Shown here one piece after another: positions 35,885 through 47,924 of a DNA stretch of 64,000 nucleotides (the first letter of the stretch is position 1; every line of letters starts with the position of its first letter). The notes below the pieces were generated by a model that had not been told where the DNA came from, did no database searches, and worked only from the letters and a program-made list of their open reading frames with translations. The position numbers and the translations under genes were made by a program. The DNA is from Albula goreensis. Lineage: Eukaryota; Chordata; Actinopteri; Albuliformes; Albulidae. Where the stretch lies: NCBI GenBank assembly GCA_022829145.1, contig CM040751.1:6327364-6391363 (forward strand). The letters are read 5' to 3'.

Positions 35885-37661
35885 CAGACCTGGGTCAAAT
35901 ACATATTTCAAATATTTCATGGCCGTTCAACTCCATGTATTCCTTGGCAGGAAAATTATTTCCAAATAAAAGTATGTTGAGCATTTTAATTTTAAAATCT
36001 ATTTGTTTTGTTTTTGTCTTTATTTCAAAGTAATCAAATAGCGGATATTTGATACAAGTTTCCTAATTGTTATTTTAGATGTTACCAACTCTAACTTCTT
36101 GACTATAAAGTTTAAACCTGAACTATGTTACTTAAATGTAATCTTCACACATTCAAATATGCTGAAGTAGGCATCAAAACTGTCAGGGTTTTAAGTCCAA
36201 AAAAGGTTTTCCAGACATCAAACAAATATGATCTCAATGGAGTCACCAGGGAGGGACCCCACTTTCTTACACCACAATTCAACTGTGTACAGTGGATCCA
36301 CTCAATTGGGATGAGTTGTCTGAACATAACAAGATGTTTTAAGAGCTACAGAAACCACTTGTGTTGTGAATACACAAGTCATGTAAATTCAATCTACAGA
36401 AATAAAGTTTGGTGCACTTAAATCAATACAAGTATGTCCAACCAATGTATGTGAATTATGCTTCGGTTAATGAATTAATTAGCCATTCTTAGCCAGCACT
36501 GTTCTATTTTGAAAATACTTTGCATAGACCAGGCAGGGTTTTAAAGGCAATGCTTCTCATTGAGGGTGACCACACAGTCACCTCGAGCATTAGCGGTGGT
36601 AGAAGTATAGAGTATAACAACATACCAAAAAAGTATAACATCTGAGTTGCTCATCCAAATTAATCATTACCAATCCATAATTATCATACCACAAGCCATG
36701 TGGGGAATTTTCTCTTAAAATGAACTTCATTTTGTTGATTCAACATCATTGAATTTAGTTCCTTTTAATTTTTGTGAATTTAAGTACAATGTACTCCATC
36801 ATATCATGTACACACTGAAACACTATTTATGTATTATGAACTCAAAACACTTAAATAATCACTTTAGTTCATTCATATCTGTTTTCTCCAAACTACTTGC
36901 ATTATGTAGATTGAATTTAAGTAACTGAATTCAGGTTTTTATACATGAAATAATCAAGCACAGTGAAAGTCTCACTGATTTCAATGATTAGAACGGTACG
37001 TAATCATGTTTAGACGGAACCTATTTTATATGCATTGCATCTGTAGATTGTATAGACAACCACTGAGTGTGTACATCCATGAGTCTGACATACAGAACAT
37101 GAAGTTCTTAATCATGTTTTATTCAGAACACATACTCATACTTATTTCTATTTCAAATACATGAGTGTCTGAAACGTCTGATCTGAAACTGAAACAGCGG
37201 TCTGATCTAAAAATATGACCACTAATGCTTGACGCACGTTTCATAGCTCCAGATGACGCAGGGATATGCCCTTAGGCCGAGAACTTCACTCAAATGAGAA
37301 CAGGCGGAGACCACACAAAAGTTACTTCTACAGGTTTTCAAGAGCAGAGATGGAGTCAAAACATACAGAAAAAGGGGTATTTTACAGCTACTTTTGGATA
37401 CACTGTCTTTTTTGAGGAAACGGTTTGAAATGTTCTTTAAAACATCATTGAAAAAGTATTTAAACAAAGTATTCATTTACATTTTAATTTTGCATTTATT
37501 TCTTTAAAATACTATTTTAGTCAGCTGTTTGGTTTATTTAAATGACTTCAAATAAAAGTATTCGCTTTTTCCACGACAATATTTGCAAATACTTCAAATA
37601 AAAGTAGTTTGTTTGGCCCACTTCACTTGCAAATACTCGAAGCAAATCTTTACCAGATCTG
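35885..37661. mobile_element. Possible decayed DNA transposon with nested repeats
   Basis: The left end CAGACCTGGGTCAAATAC and the right end, read in reverse complement as CAGATCTGG-TAAAGATTTG, look like degraded terminal inverted repeats of a fish element family that begins CAGACCTGGGTCAAAT. Both flanks carry AAATAAAAGTA and ATTTTAATTTT words. The interior has no transposase frame. The boundary and class are uncertain. Confidence 0.35.
36117..36935. repeat. AT-rich repeat with three related copies
   Basis: A CCTGAA...GTTACTTAAAT...AATCT-CA motif appears near 36117-36150 (plus), 36377-36400 (plus) and 36888-36925 (minus). The second and third share the exact 15-mer TAAATTCAATCTACA in opposite orientation. 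It may be part of the enclosing element or an insertion inside it. Confidence 0.45.
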
Positions 37662-37724
37662 TATTGAGTGACAAATTCACGCAAAAGATACAAGTTTACA
37701 GGTTGATACATAAGTGAAGTATTA

Positions 37725-37830
37725 ACCTTGTGGGGTTAAGGGCCTTTCTCAAGGGCCGAACAGCTGCACTGATCTGACTGTGGCCACAATACGGCTTGAA
37801 CCACCAACTTTACTCGGTCATAGAGTACAT
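37725..37830 (-). mobile_element. V-SINE-like fragment, minus strand
   Basis: In reverse complement it reads GTTGGTGGTTCAAGCC (B-box region), then CCCTTGAGAAAGGCCCTTAACC, aligning to the middle of the copies at 15.3 and 19.9 kb. The head is mostly lost and the CTGTAAGT tail is absent. It is old and truncated. Confidence 0.7.
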
Positions 37831-37834
37831 AGTC

Positions 37835-39095
37835 ATTCTTAAATGTAACAGTTAGTCAATTGTAAATATAATCTATGTCTCTTGTGGCAGCTACCTTGAT
37901 AGAAAACCATATGTACCATTTCAACCATTTTATCATGCTGCTTATTCTTAGCAATGATTTGTTCATTTAATGTGGCAGTGTTATCAAATGGTGAGGTCCC
38001 ATACAGATGAATTGCCATACAAGAAGATACCAGGCACATAGAATCGATATCTCAGTCTAAAGAGAAGTTGATGAATTTTAAAGAGGCAGGTGACACACCC
38101 TCTCCAACCATGCAAAATGTGCTGCATCTTGTAGTTGTTAATTGTGGTGTGGATATTGTGTAACCAGTTAAAGGTTTTGAGTATATTTGTATCATTAAAG
38201 CAATGCTGATTTTATGTACGTATTGTGTAACAAGTGTACTTTTTGTTATGCTTCCCTTTTATGGAAAAGTAGTCGAGTAAAAATAATTTTAAAAATGCTG
38301 TAAGTAGAAGTTTACGGAAAGGTGTATTCGCTCAGTGTGATTCACACCTGACCGCAGCGTCACCCCAGGCGGCAGGTTTCAATTCAGCAGGTTAATTGCC
38401 GCCGAATCGGCAAAAGGACGACTCCTCTAATCAATCTGGCAACCGCCTTCTGCCGACGCCATATGCACGCGAAGCTTAGTCCTCCAGTACCACTCCTCCT
38501 ACTGTGCAGCTCAGCTGGAGAACCACAGAGTGAAGAGGAATGACAGCACACATGCTGTGCTGTCCCGAATTGACTTAAGACATTGATGGATGGGTCTACA
38601 AATATGACTGGGCATATTGAAATGAGTGATAAAAAAGGTTAAAATAGAGCTCATGTGCCCCTGAAACATGATTGTAGGGATAACAGTTCGCAGAAAAATG
38701 GATGAGGGAGATCTGCAAAAGTGTTTTCAGAGATGGCTCAAGATTAAACGCAATGCAACATGGTTCAATCCTGAAGTTTTATCAAATTATCCATTTACTA
38801 TCAGGAAGCCTGAAATATGTGAAATGTCGAACATTTTTTTGGTGGAGATGTCTCATCACCCAAATATTCCGTAAATCCTAAAAAACAAATACATTTTTTC
38901 AGAGCTCCTCGAACAGCAGTCAGCCATGGCTTCTGTGTAAGAATTGAAATATGATGGAAACGAGAAACAGGCATCTGAAACATGGCACGCAATTATTGAT
39001 GGCATAAATAATTAATGCGATTTTGGAGGTGCAGTCTTGCTGAACAGTACAAGACAGTGTTGGTGAGTGACAGCGTGTCATGGGGAGACATCAGC
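37835..39095. other. Noncoding unique sequence
   Basis: No supported gene. The segment 38340-38520 is richer in GC and CpG than its surroundings. Confidence 0.5.
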
Positions 39096-39100
39096 CGGGT

Positions 39101-39128
39101 GTGTATGTGCGCGTACGCGTGCATGCAT
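39101..39128. other. Alternating purine-pyrimidine (Z-DNA) tract
   Basis: Twenty-eight bases alternate purine and pyrimidine without a break and include the palindrome CGCGTACGCG (39110-39119). Confidence 0.7.
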
Positions 39129-39190
39129 TCTTGTTTGTCTGCGCATTCATACGGATGTTTGTATGTCAGTGCATTCATGTGTGCCTGCAT

Positions 39191-39215
39191 TTGTGTGTGT
39201 GTGTGTGTGTGTGTC
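39191..39215. repeat. (TG)n microsatellite
   Basis: Short uninterrupted TG repeat, 65 bp downstream of the Z-DNA tract. Confidence 0.9.
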
Positions 39216-39219
39216 ACTT

Positions 39220-41025
39220 GTCTATGTTTTACAGTGAGTGTGTCGTGTTCTAAAGGTCATTTCAGTGTAGAGCAGTGACGATCAGTGTTCCAATGTATTT
39301 GTGTTACTCTGAATGTCCTCATAGAAGTTGGCATTGGACATTACCTCATGTGTTATGACATATGTCACATGACCTGTCATGAGATGATGAGACCAAAAAA
39401 TGATGATGATCATGGAAATGTTCCATTATTGCTCAGAAATGTCTCTATCACCTGCGCTTGCAAACACACAACCATGCAGTTGATCATCTAAGCTTTACAG
39501 ACAGTGCAATATTCCCGTTTTTGTTTACGATTTCAAAAGTCAATGATGCTTGTTCTACAGCATTAGAAAATCCACCTCATTTGTACGTTAATTTTAGAGC
39601 AACCTGACAAATGAGCGGACCTAAACGGGAATGCCGAGCACTGCGTTAAATAGTTACCCCACTGCTACACCACCATATTGTAATATCGCACTCTTGAGTG
39701 AGCTGTGGGAGGTGAGTGGAGACAGCACCACCCTGTTGCACCTTCTCTTTGATAGCCTCAGCTGGAGAAGCCACCGAGAGACACGACGAAGGTTCTCGTC
39801 TCCTCCGGGGAAATTCCGGCGGTCCTCCCACACCCTCCAGAATGTGCATTCTTCAGCGTTAATATATTCTTGAAACACATCTCCCTGTGGTTATAGAAGG
39901 AGAGATACAGAAAATAACATTTAAAAAATCGCATAGCCGGTTAGCAGGAATGTATTGCACTAACTGCGACCTGAAAGCACTTTTATTAAACTCCAAGGGT
40001 GTATAATTGCACATGAGAGCCCTTGTGGGCATTGGCTGCAGAGTTGTGAGTCATCTGAGATGTATTTATTTATTTTATTTCTTTATATTTTCTTCATGGA
40101 CAAAGTCTTTGTTCCCAGTCGGTGAGCACTCAGTTTGCTGGAGTGTTTACAGCTTGTCAAAGATGATTGATCAAAGGATACTGGAAAAATAATCATAATA
40201 TGTCACACTTATTACAAAGTTGTCATCGTCTACACTCATACAACATTAACATGAACATCACTCAGCCCTTCTTAGGTGTATTCCTTAGAGCTGGATCAAG
40301 GTTTCCTTCAATAAAAGGGTACTACCAACTGAATAGTAATAAAAGAGAGATATTAAGTTTTTTTTTTTTTTCATCTGAGTTTGTTTGAATGAGTAGAGCC
40401 TATTTTATACAGTAAAGATACAACCCAATGTGTAACAAAAATATTTAATCACAGACCATGTTATCATAGCTTTTTCTCAAATCTGGACTGAAATGTTCAA
40501 TTGGCCTTGGCTCTGACATTGATATGAGTTTATTCAAACATCTCGTAGGCAAAGCAACTGTATTTCATGAACAAAACCACTTCCTCATTTCATGGAAAAT
40601 ATGCCTTTTGTTTTTCAATGCCCAGAATGTTCTGCATGAGGCTGCATCAATAACCAATCAGCATCCAGTATGCTTTAAAACAATGATATGATGTTATGTC
40701 CATCGGTCGTGGGTTCCAGGCTTTGTTGCTCTGCGAAGCTCCTGTTCTTCATTCTCCATTCCCCATGCAGTGTGAATAGGCCTTCAAAGTTTCCAGTTCA
40801 CTGGAGGTGTTAGAGGCAATGTTCTGACATGCGACATACTGAGGCCATCTCTAATTGCACATGGGGGCAGTTTTCAACAGGCGTAATCCTACATGTCAAA
40901 GTGAATTAGGGGCAGATGGTTTTTCTCCCTTTTCTGCACAGCACAATAAAAAGACCCTCAAATGACCCGAAGCCTTAATTGACAGTCCTTTGGGCCAGGG
41001 TGGACCATGACATAGCCCTATGCTG
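39220..41025. other. Noncoding unique sequence
   Basis: AT-rich unique DNA with a 14-T run at 40358-40371. No supported gene. Confidence 0.5.
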
Positions 41026-41032
41026 GATAGAC

Positions 41033-41057
41033 AGAGAGAGAGAGAGAGAGAGAGACA
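41033..41057. repeat. (GA)n microsatellite
   Basis: Uninterrupted AG dinucleotide run. Confidence 0.95.
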
Positions 41058-41109
41058 TCTCAGTTCAATCAGGAGGAGCATGGTTCCTGTGCTGACAGGC
41101 TAAATAAGA

Positions 41110-41580
41110 CCTCAAAAGGGCCACACAGTTCATGATTACCCAGAAGCCTCCCCTATCGCGGCAAACGGGCGATCCTCCATGCCCCTGCGGTTGGTCGGCT
41201 GTCTCCGCTAACCGAAACATCCGCACAGTGCGCTCGGCGGCAGGTGGAAGGTTCCAGAACTCTCACCGCAGGGAGAAGCGTCTCCCTGTAATTCCATGCC
41301 TGGTGGCTTGCTCACAGCATGGTCTCCCTTTGAAGTTTCCTCTCATTTTCCCCCTGCTTGGTTCTGCCTCTCTGTCCATCCGTTCCCCTTCATATCATCC
41401 CCCTGCCAAGAGGGAGAGAAGGATATGCTTCATCGCCGTGGAGCGTCGCGGCCCCCTCCACCAGATACCAACGCTGAATCCGGCAGCCTTGCGCCCGTTC
41501 GCTCCTACTTTCAGGGCCTCACTGATCCCTTTCAAGAGGTCATGTCTTTCAGCTGGCTTCTGTTGTCCTTGGAGTAAAGT
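41110..41580. promoter_or_regulatory. GC-rich candidate regulatory block
   Basis: A CpG-containing, repeat-free stretch that contrasts with the AT-rich DNA on both sides. It holds overlapping open frames (157 and 93 codons, plus strand), but neither shows a domain, and overlapping frames are expected in GC-rich sequence. A small CpG-island promoter or an enhancer are the options; neither is proven. Confidence 0.3.
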
Positions 41581-41584
41581 TCAG

Positions 41585-42635
41585 TTTGTTAAAGAAAGAA
41601 AATGATTCAAAGAAGAGTAATGTATCCTGGGAAATAAAGTCTCCAGAATAGACTCCATAAACTGTAGCTTAGCATTTTTCTGAAAGCCAGCTAAATTAAA
41701 AAATAAATGTATAAACAAACAAGGCCAAGGAAACATTAAAGCTGTGGTTGAGTATACAAATATAGGTCTTAATACTTTATATGATATGTTTATCATCTAT
41801 TTACCTTTAACTAGAACTCTCTTGGAAATATTTTCAAGATTCTAATGTACAACAACAGTATTTACATTACACAAACAACATAATATCAAACAATTGTACT
41901 GTACAGTACAATTTTTATTTTGAATTATCAACAGAAATGACAAATGTAATAAGTGCTGTGATCAGACAGACAATTTATCAAACCACTGCAAATTAATATA
42001 CAAGATACATTACAGGAAATAAATGTGGATTCTTATTGGTAAAAAGTCAAGAAAATATGCTTCTCCTGTTAAAGAGCTTATTCATCCAGATTCACCCGCT
42101 CGCAGGTGAGAGTTGGGTGTGAAGGTAGCGGACGTCCTTGGGATTCTCCTACAATGTCGTCTTCATGATTTCATTAGCCGTGCACAAGCGTAGCTCATGT
42201 CTGCTCATCCTGTAACTATTGATTTTCCTCGTTTGTGATGGTTCTCTGAGCCACGGAGCAAACCCCTGCGCCCAGTCTTCGAATTTCCCTGCTTGAATCG
42301 ATACAAACCCTCCCTCACCTCCTACCCCCTCCCATTTCCACCACCATTTGAAAAGAGTACCTCCATCTTTTCCAGAGACACTTGAGAGTTTTAGACATGC
42401 TTACCTGTTCTACTGCATCTAAATACAGGAAGCAGGTTTGTGTGTCCGACTTCCTGATAAAATGTGACTGTATAGACTTCAGATTCCAGTAGGAGAGTTC
42501 TTTGACTGTAAGAACTGGCTGAAAAGAATGGAAACCATGTATTGGCCGGCTTCTTCAGCTCTCGTGAGGGACATGTTTGCCTGCACATGAGAATACTGTA
42601 GGCTAGATTAAATCAAACACATTTGGGGATTGATA
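41585..42635. other. Noncoding unique sequence
   Basis: AT-rich to about 42060, then mixed composition. It contains the palindrome at 41892-41913. No supported gene. Confidence 0.5.
41892..41913. repeat. Perfect 22-bp palindrome
   Basis: The half-site AATTGTACTGT is followed directly by its reverse complement. There is no spacer, so it is a dyad rather than a stem-loop. Confidence 0.9.
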
Positions 42636-42639
42636 CTTT

Positions 42640-42850
42640 AAATTAAACACAAGCCTTGATCAAACTCGAATAATCTCTTCTGGGGCACGTCTGATTAAAT
42701 CAAAATAGAATTTACATTGCAACACGATTTTCTGAGGGCATGTGATATTTAATTCAAAATAAGCAAGCATGTCCTGTGAGATGTGTTCGTAAAATGTCAT
42801 GCTTTTAAAGAGACCGAAGTCTCTTTTGATTTACTTCCATACGCTCATAA
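42640..42850. repeat. Second array of the ~42-bp modules (degenerate)
   Basis: The segment 42760-42788 matches 12622-12650 at 25 of 29 positions (core CATGTCCTGTG...ATGTGTTC). The stretch 42798-42840 carries the AAAGAGACCGAAGTCT and TTTTGATT parts of the module. This shows that the 12.4-kb array belongs to a dispersed family. Confidence 0.55.
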
Positions 42851-42854
42851 ACAG

Positions 42855-43170
42855 AGAGAGTGTCTTTGACTAAACTAGCCCTTTGTTTATTAAACAGTCG
42901 TGAAAATATCCAAATAGTGGGTCCTTTTATGTTTCCTGGCTGAGTTGATTTCGTAATGGTCACTTTGTTGTTCGTACACTCTTCGATTGTCCATGTTGTG
43001 ATGACATATGATGGCAAATGTGTGGGATACAGTGTATAGTGCAGGTAAATCAGGAAAAGAAATTGGTGTGTAGGTGGAAATCTCAGTGTCCCTTGGGGGT
43101 CTGGCCTTCCCTTAGTCTTGAGTGGATCACTGGCCTCTGGCTATGGGAAAGTTAGCGCTGGGAACAACAG
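42855..43170. other. Noncoding unique sequence
   Basis: No supported gene or repeat. Confidence 0.5.
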
Positions 43171-43710
43171 TGTGGTGGGCGATTTATTCTGCTCAGTGCT
43201 GGCTGGCACGTGGAGAGGGAGGTGAGGCCTTCTCAGACAGCCCGAGGGCCCTTCTCGGACAGTCTGCCTGATTGTCTCCGTCCGTGAGACGGGGGCGATT
43301 TATCTGCATTAAAGGACCGGCCCGTGTCCTGTCCGAAGGCAGACGAGTGAGGGGAGTGGGTTTGGGGAGGACGTGAGGGCAACAGGCTGGGTGGAGACAA
43401 AAAAGAGACACACGTGATGGAAAGTGGGGGGCGGGGAAGCAGAAGATGGATAGATGGGATGGAGACATCAGGGGGGTTGAGACCAGAAGCAGGGTTGAGG
43501 TTAGTGTCGTCGGGGGAGCAAGCCGAAACAGTCCCGTGCGTCTGAACACAGCCGTGGGTCGTCCCTCACGATGAGCATCGTCAGATCCAACGACCTATCC
43601 TGATAGGTTCTCTGTCTCGCAGGAAAAGTCTATGACTTTGGCTCGGTGCGCATCGCCGATTCAATTACTGTGCTGCTGCTCAAACCCCATCAGTCTACAG
43701 TGAGCCACTC

Positions 43711-43712
<2 letters not shown>

Positions 43713-43758
<46 letters not shown>
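43713..43758. repeat. (CA)n microsatellite
   Basis: About 23 uninterrupted CA units. Confidence 0.95.
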
Positions 43759-43759
<1 letters not shown>

Positions 43760-43945
43760 CCAGTCACGCAACTCCATCTCCGACACTTAGAAGATGGGAA
43801 AGCACCACAAAAAATCTGATCCGTGTACTTCGGTCATTACCGTAATTACGATCTTTTCGTGAAGAAAGCGGGTCTCATTGTTCTGCCAGCCTGCCATGAT
43901 TGGCACAAATGTCGGGCATTTCACTGCGATGTGAGGCTAGACCAC

Positions 43946-44020
43946 TCACCCACCGCACACCCCCCCACCCCCCCCGCCCAATCCCCCCACCCCCGCCCAA
44001 TCCCCAACGCCACCCGCTCC
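43946..44020 (-). other. C-rich tract; G-quadruplex motif on minus strand
   Basis: Many C-runs of three to eight bases. CCCCCGCCCAATCCCC is present twice in tandem. The minus strand has more than four G-runs with short loops, so quadruplex (and i-motif on the plus strand) formation is expected. Confidence 0.75.
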
Positions 44021-44224
44021 TGCGGGGGGCCATGAGAGATCTGAGTCATCCACGCCCACCTACTGCCTCCTGTGTGTCACAGGCTTTCCCTCATCAGAGA
44101 CCCCTGCCGATAAGGCCACTTTCACCGGGGCGTCGACACGACGAAGCTTCCCGGTGTCGGGCCTCAACGACATGCAGGCTGCACATCTGCCATCGCTGAA
44201 GGGCTCAGGAGAGACGACGTCAAT

Positions 44225-47200
44225 GCTCTGCTTTGCTCTGCGGAGGTGTCCTTTTGTAAAGGCTAACCCTGCTCATGAATGACGCGTCTCAGAGTCTGAG
44301 TTTTTTTTTTTTTTTTTTAATCTGTGAGATTGCTTTTTCGATCTCAAAATGCCTGAAAAATTGTCAGAAAAAAAAATCTAAGCGGCACAGAAAAATGTTC
44401 AGTGCCGAATGAAAACAATTCAACTCCTCAACCCCTTCGTCAGAGATGAATTAACTTTGCTTGTGTTTGATTGAACAGTAAAAGTTTTGCTGTGGGAAAC
44501 ACGATATAAAAGCCTCAGTTTTTAATGACTGCCAAAAACTTCCCCTTTTCAGATGGCTTTGAAGCCTTCCGGCCCCCCTCACAGATATGAGGGGTTATTG
44601 AAACAGAAGAAACCTTTTTGCCTTTCTGTTGGGCTGCGGAAAAAATATCAAGCTACGAGGCAATGGGATGCAATGCTGGAGTTACTGCATGACTAGAGCG
44701 AATGGGGAAAAAATGAATATGAAACTGGGTTTGCCTGGAGGTCCTATGGTTATACTGACTCATGAAACAATATTTACACGACGCTAAGAGCAGAGGCAGC
44801 GGTCATCGACCTTGTGGACCCCGCACTTCCTCGCTGTGTTTATTTTTGTTTTGACTGTTTTGTTATGAAGTGCAGCTCCTTTCATTTCTCCCTCTGCCAC
44901 GGAGGGAAACCACAAATGAGCATATCCAGCACTTCTCCACGGCTCAGGCCGTACCTGCTTCCTCCGTCTCCCATGGGACTCGAGGCCAGTACAGTACGCT
45001 TCCGTTAAATACTGTATGAATCGGAAACAAAGAACCTTGCAGAAATTATTGACCCTTAAGCTGCTCTACTTATGAAACCTCTGGTCAAACGAATGGAAAA
45101 TTCTTATTTCAAAATGTTTTGTTTGATTCTTTTAAGTATACATTTCTATGGAAAGTTCTGTTGAAATTCTCTTAACATCATTCGTATCTGTTGTCATGTT
45201 TTGTGTTATTTAAAACCTACGGAGCAACCAACTGTGGTGCAGTCAAAAACCAACCTTTTCTTTGGAGCTGTAATTCAAACACTGAAAGCTGGAGTGATTG
45301 TTAAGACACCGTCATGTTTACCACTGGTCCATGTTTAAGTCCTAAATAAGCATTACCATGAGTTTGGTCTTTGGGGGGAATCCTGGATCCTGCGGAATGC
45401 AGGATCGCTTTAATCGAATAGATTTTTTTCAATTCAATCAGCACACATCTACACATCACCATCACCACAGTGAATAACCTATCACATACCAACATACCTG
45501 GCTAACGATACATTTGGCAATTATGGGAACAATAAAGAAGAAGAGACGTCGTTTGACACATCCATTCACTTTCTGCTCACCTGTTTAATTTGTTTGTGGG
45601 AACTGAACAGTATCCCACATGGTGTTGTGGTGATGACTGACGGACTTTCCTTGAGCAGTATTTTCGTCGAATTACTTCAAGATTATCTTTCATCACATTA
45701 TGAATCAAATTGGTGATTCCCCCATACACACACACACATACACACAAAGGTCTAATAATTTGTCTCTGCATTTAGTTGTCATTTGTGACTGAAAGATTGA
45801 TCTCCACTTTATTTTGACAATGTGGGCTCTTGCCAGGCCAAAGCATTGACGGTTCTCTGGTCTTATTACCGCGTTGCATTGAACTGGAATAACAGCGATG
45901 GAGAATAATTGTCCGGGGACAATGGCAGTGAATTGCTTGAAGGGAGAAGAAAGCACAGCAACACGACAGATAAGAACAGACATTTCCCCCATGCGTCGGC
46001 AGCTGGGGGAGAGGAATTTCAAGCAGACACTCGACAGACAGAGAGAGAGAGAGTGCATGGCGAAGCATTGGAAGAAGAGAAAGTGTGTTGGAGAGTTTTC
46101 TTTCTTACACAAATTTGCATATGACCCACATTTGATACAATAAAGAATAAAAGTATGTGCATTTCTTAAGTAAAAAGGAAGAGTGCCACATACAACCAAA
46201 AAAAAATTTAAACTCTTCAAAATATCTTCAACATCAGGAGACAGCGACATGTTTTAAACAGATGCTTGGTGTCTCCAAAGTGCATATTTCCACGAAACTA
46301 GACTTTCCTGGATGAATCCAGCTGCACATCTCAATGAAGTCTGTTTGCTGCATCTTCACTCTCCACAGCAGCAGATGTTGGAGGCCATAACCAATGAAAA
46401 TGAATTGTCATGAGCAATTGGCACAAGGAGTCAAGCAGTTAACAAACAGCGCATTTTCTCACTTTATAAAAAGTCTGTGTTGGAGTGAACTAAAATCTTG
46501 GTTTTTATATTGTCTGAGCACACTGTAGGAATCAGATGCATTGCAACATGAAATTCGACGGCCCACAAAGAATCATAAATCAACAAATTGTTAATATAAC
46601 GTGTTTTCATGAAAAAAAAAACCCTAAATACATTGAATTCAATATTGTTTATTCAAAATAATTTGACCCCAGTGCTAATTGTGCACACCAAATATGATTC
46701 TTGGTTTGCCAGAAAAAAACCTTCTGAATATGTTCATATGGCATTGCTTGCACTCCTGTTGCTGTGCAACGTTTATGTGCCAGTGAAAACCAAAAATGAA
46801 AATCATTCATTTGGCCAGCGTTGCCCGTCAATGCGCTTTATTTCCGTGCTGACCCTGTTTACTGATCTGACCCCGTGTTGATGTGGTGTGCTGGAGGACT
46901 GTTTACTCTGATGCTCTGCCTCTTCCATAAACCTGTCTTTATGCCTGCGCTCAAAAGCTGACCCTTTGCATGAAATGTCAGTGTTGTTCGTGGGTTATCA
47001 AAGCGACCTGCGGAGAGGAAATGCTGGGACTGGCGGAGCTGGATGTCGCGATAGATGCCACACACAAATCTGAAGGGACACAGGTGTCTGCTTTCAACTT
47101 TAATTCAACTTGGCCCGTAGTTCATCGCAGGGCTTGTTTCGTTCTGCTGCCAGACGCACATAGACATGTGATTTATGAATGTCTTTTTCCAATATTCTTC

Positions 47201-47860
47201 AATGCTTGATGCACTGAAGTTATGTAAGATTACAGTGTTTGTCCAAAAACCTGCATCTCTTGTTGTTGCTTTGTCTAATGCAGAAATAAACTTTGGTCAA
47301 AATGAATTTCCCTTTCATTTTCTTTGATTGTTCCTGTCTGTATCATTTCTGTGTATCATAATTAGGACTACAGGGCAGTGCAGAAGAATGACAGAGACGC
47401 TGTCCCTCAGGAACAAGGCAACAACAAAGATTGTAGTTGTCCTTTCAGGGTAACCTTCCTTAATTTGTTTCTTTTGGGTGCCTCGCCCATTGAATTGCTT
47501 TTCCCTTCACTCGTAAACAATGCCTTCACAGGAACATTCATAGTCAGTACTGAAACCTTATAGGGCTATGCTAATATTATCCTGATGCGTGTCCTTGGGA
47601 TTCATTTATTTTTAAAACGAAATTCTATTTCTCAAAAAAAAAGAATTAATTTTTTTTTTTTTAAATCTGACAACAGTCTGGAAAAAACACATTGTGTGGA
47701 TAATGGCGGCCTGCTGTGCTTTTAACTTTTAATGAGGGGCATCTGAGTCTGAATGTCAACAGAAATGCATAATTTAGCAGAAAAGAGACTGGAAGCTGGG
47801 AAACAGATGACTGCGTATGGGGCTTCTATGATTTGAAATGTTTCCTCTCTCCCTCCCACA
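44225..47860. other. Noncoding unique sequence
   Basis: Starts with an 18-T run (44301-44318) and continues as AT-rich unique DNA. A small inverted repeat GATCCTGC/GCAGGATC lies at 45386-45406. Frames of up to 181 codons on the minus strand (45705-46250) have no domain and I do not call them genes. Confidence 0.5.
44301..44318. repeat. Poly-T tract
   Basis: Eighteen consecutive T, at the boundary of the GC-rich interval. Confidence 0.9.
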
Positions 47861-47870
47861 GAAAGTAACG

Positions 47871-47911
47871 ACCCCCACACCCCCCCCCACACACACACAC
47901 ACACACACACA
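47871..47911. repeat. C-run and (CA)n microsatellite
   Basis: Runs of five and eight C followed by an uninterrupted CA repeat. Confidence 0.9.
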
Positions 47912-47924
47912 TCCCTGCACTCAT

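Larger units (their letters stand above)
43175..44220. other. GC-rich interval with internal repeats
   Basis: The window's most GC-rich kilobase. GGGCGATTTAT(T)CTGC occurs at 43177-43192 and 43293-43307. GAGG-CC-TTCTC-GACAG occurs at 43224-43240 and 43244-43262. No promoter elements or exon can be assigned. A 118-codon minus-strand frame (43193-43549) is Pro/Ser/Leu-rich and unconvincing. Confidence 0.45.

Noticed and set aside
41132-41605. 157-codon plus-strand frame
   Set aside because: GC-rich block with a second overlapping frame. No recognisable protein family.
42566-42590. p53-like GGACATGTTT half-site
   Set aside because: The second half-site is poor and the spacing is four bases, so it does not form a convincing response element.
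45705-46250. 181-codon minus-strand frame
   Set aside because: The peptide looks random, with no domain, and overlapping frames are open on both strands.
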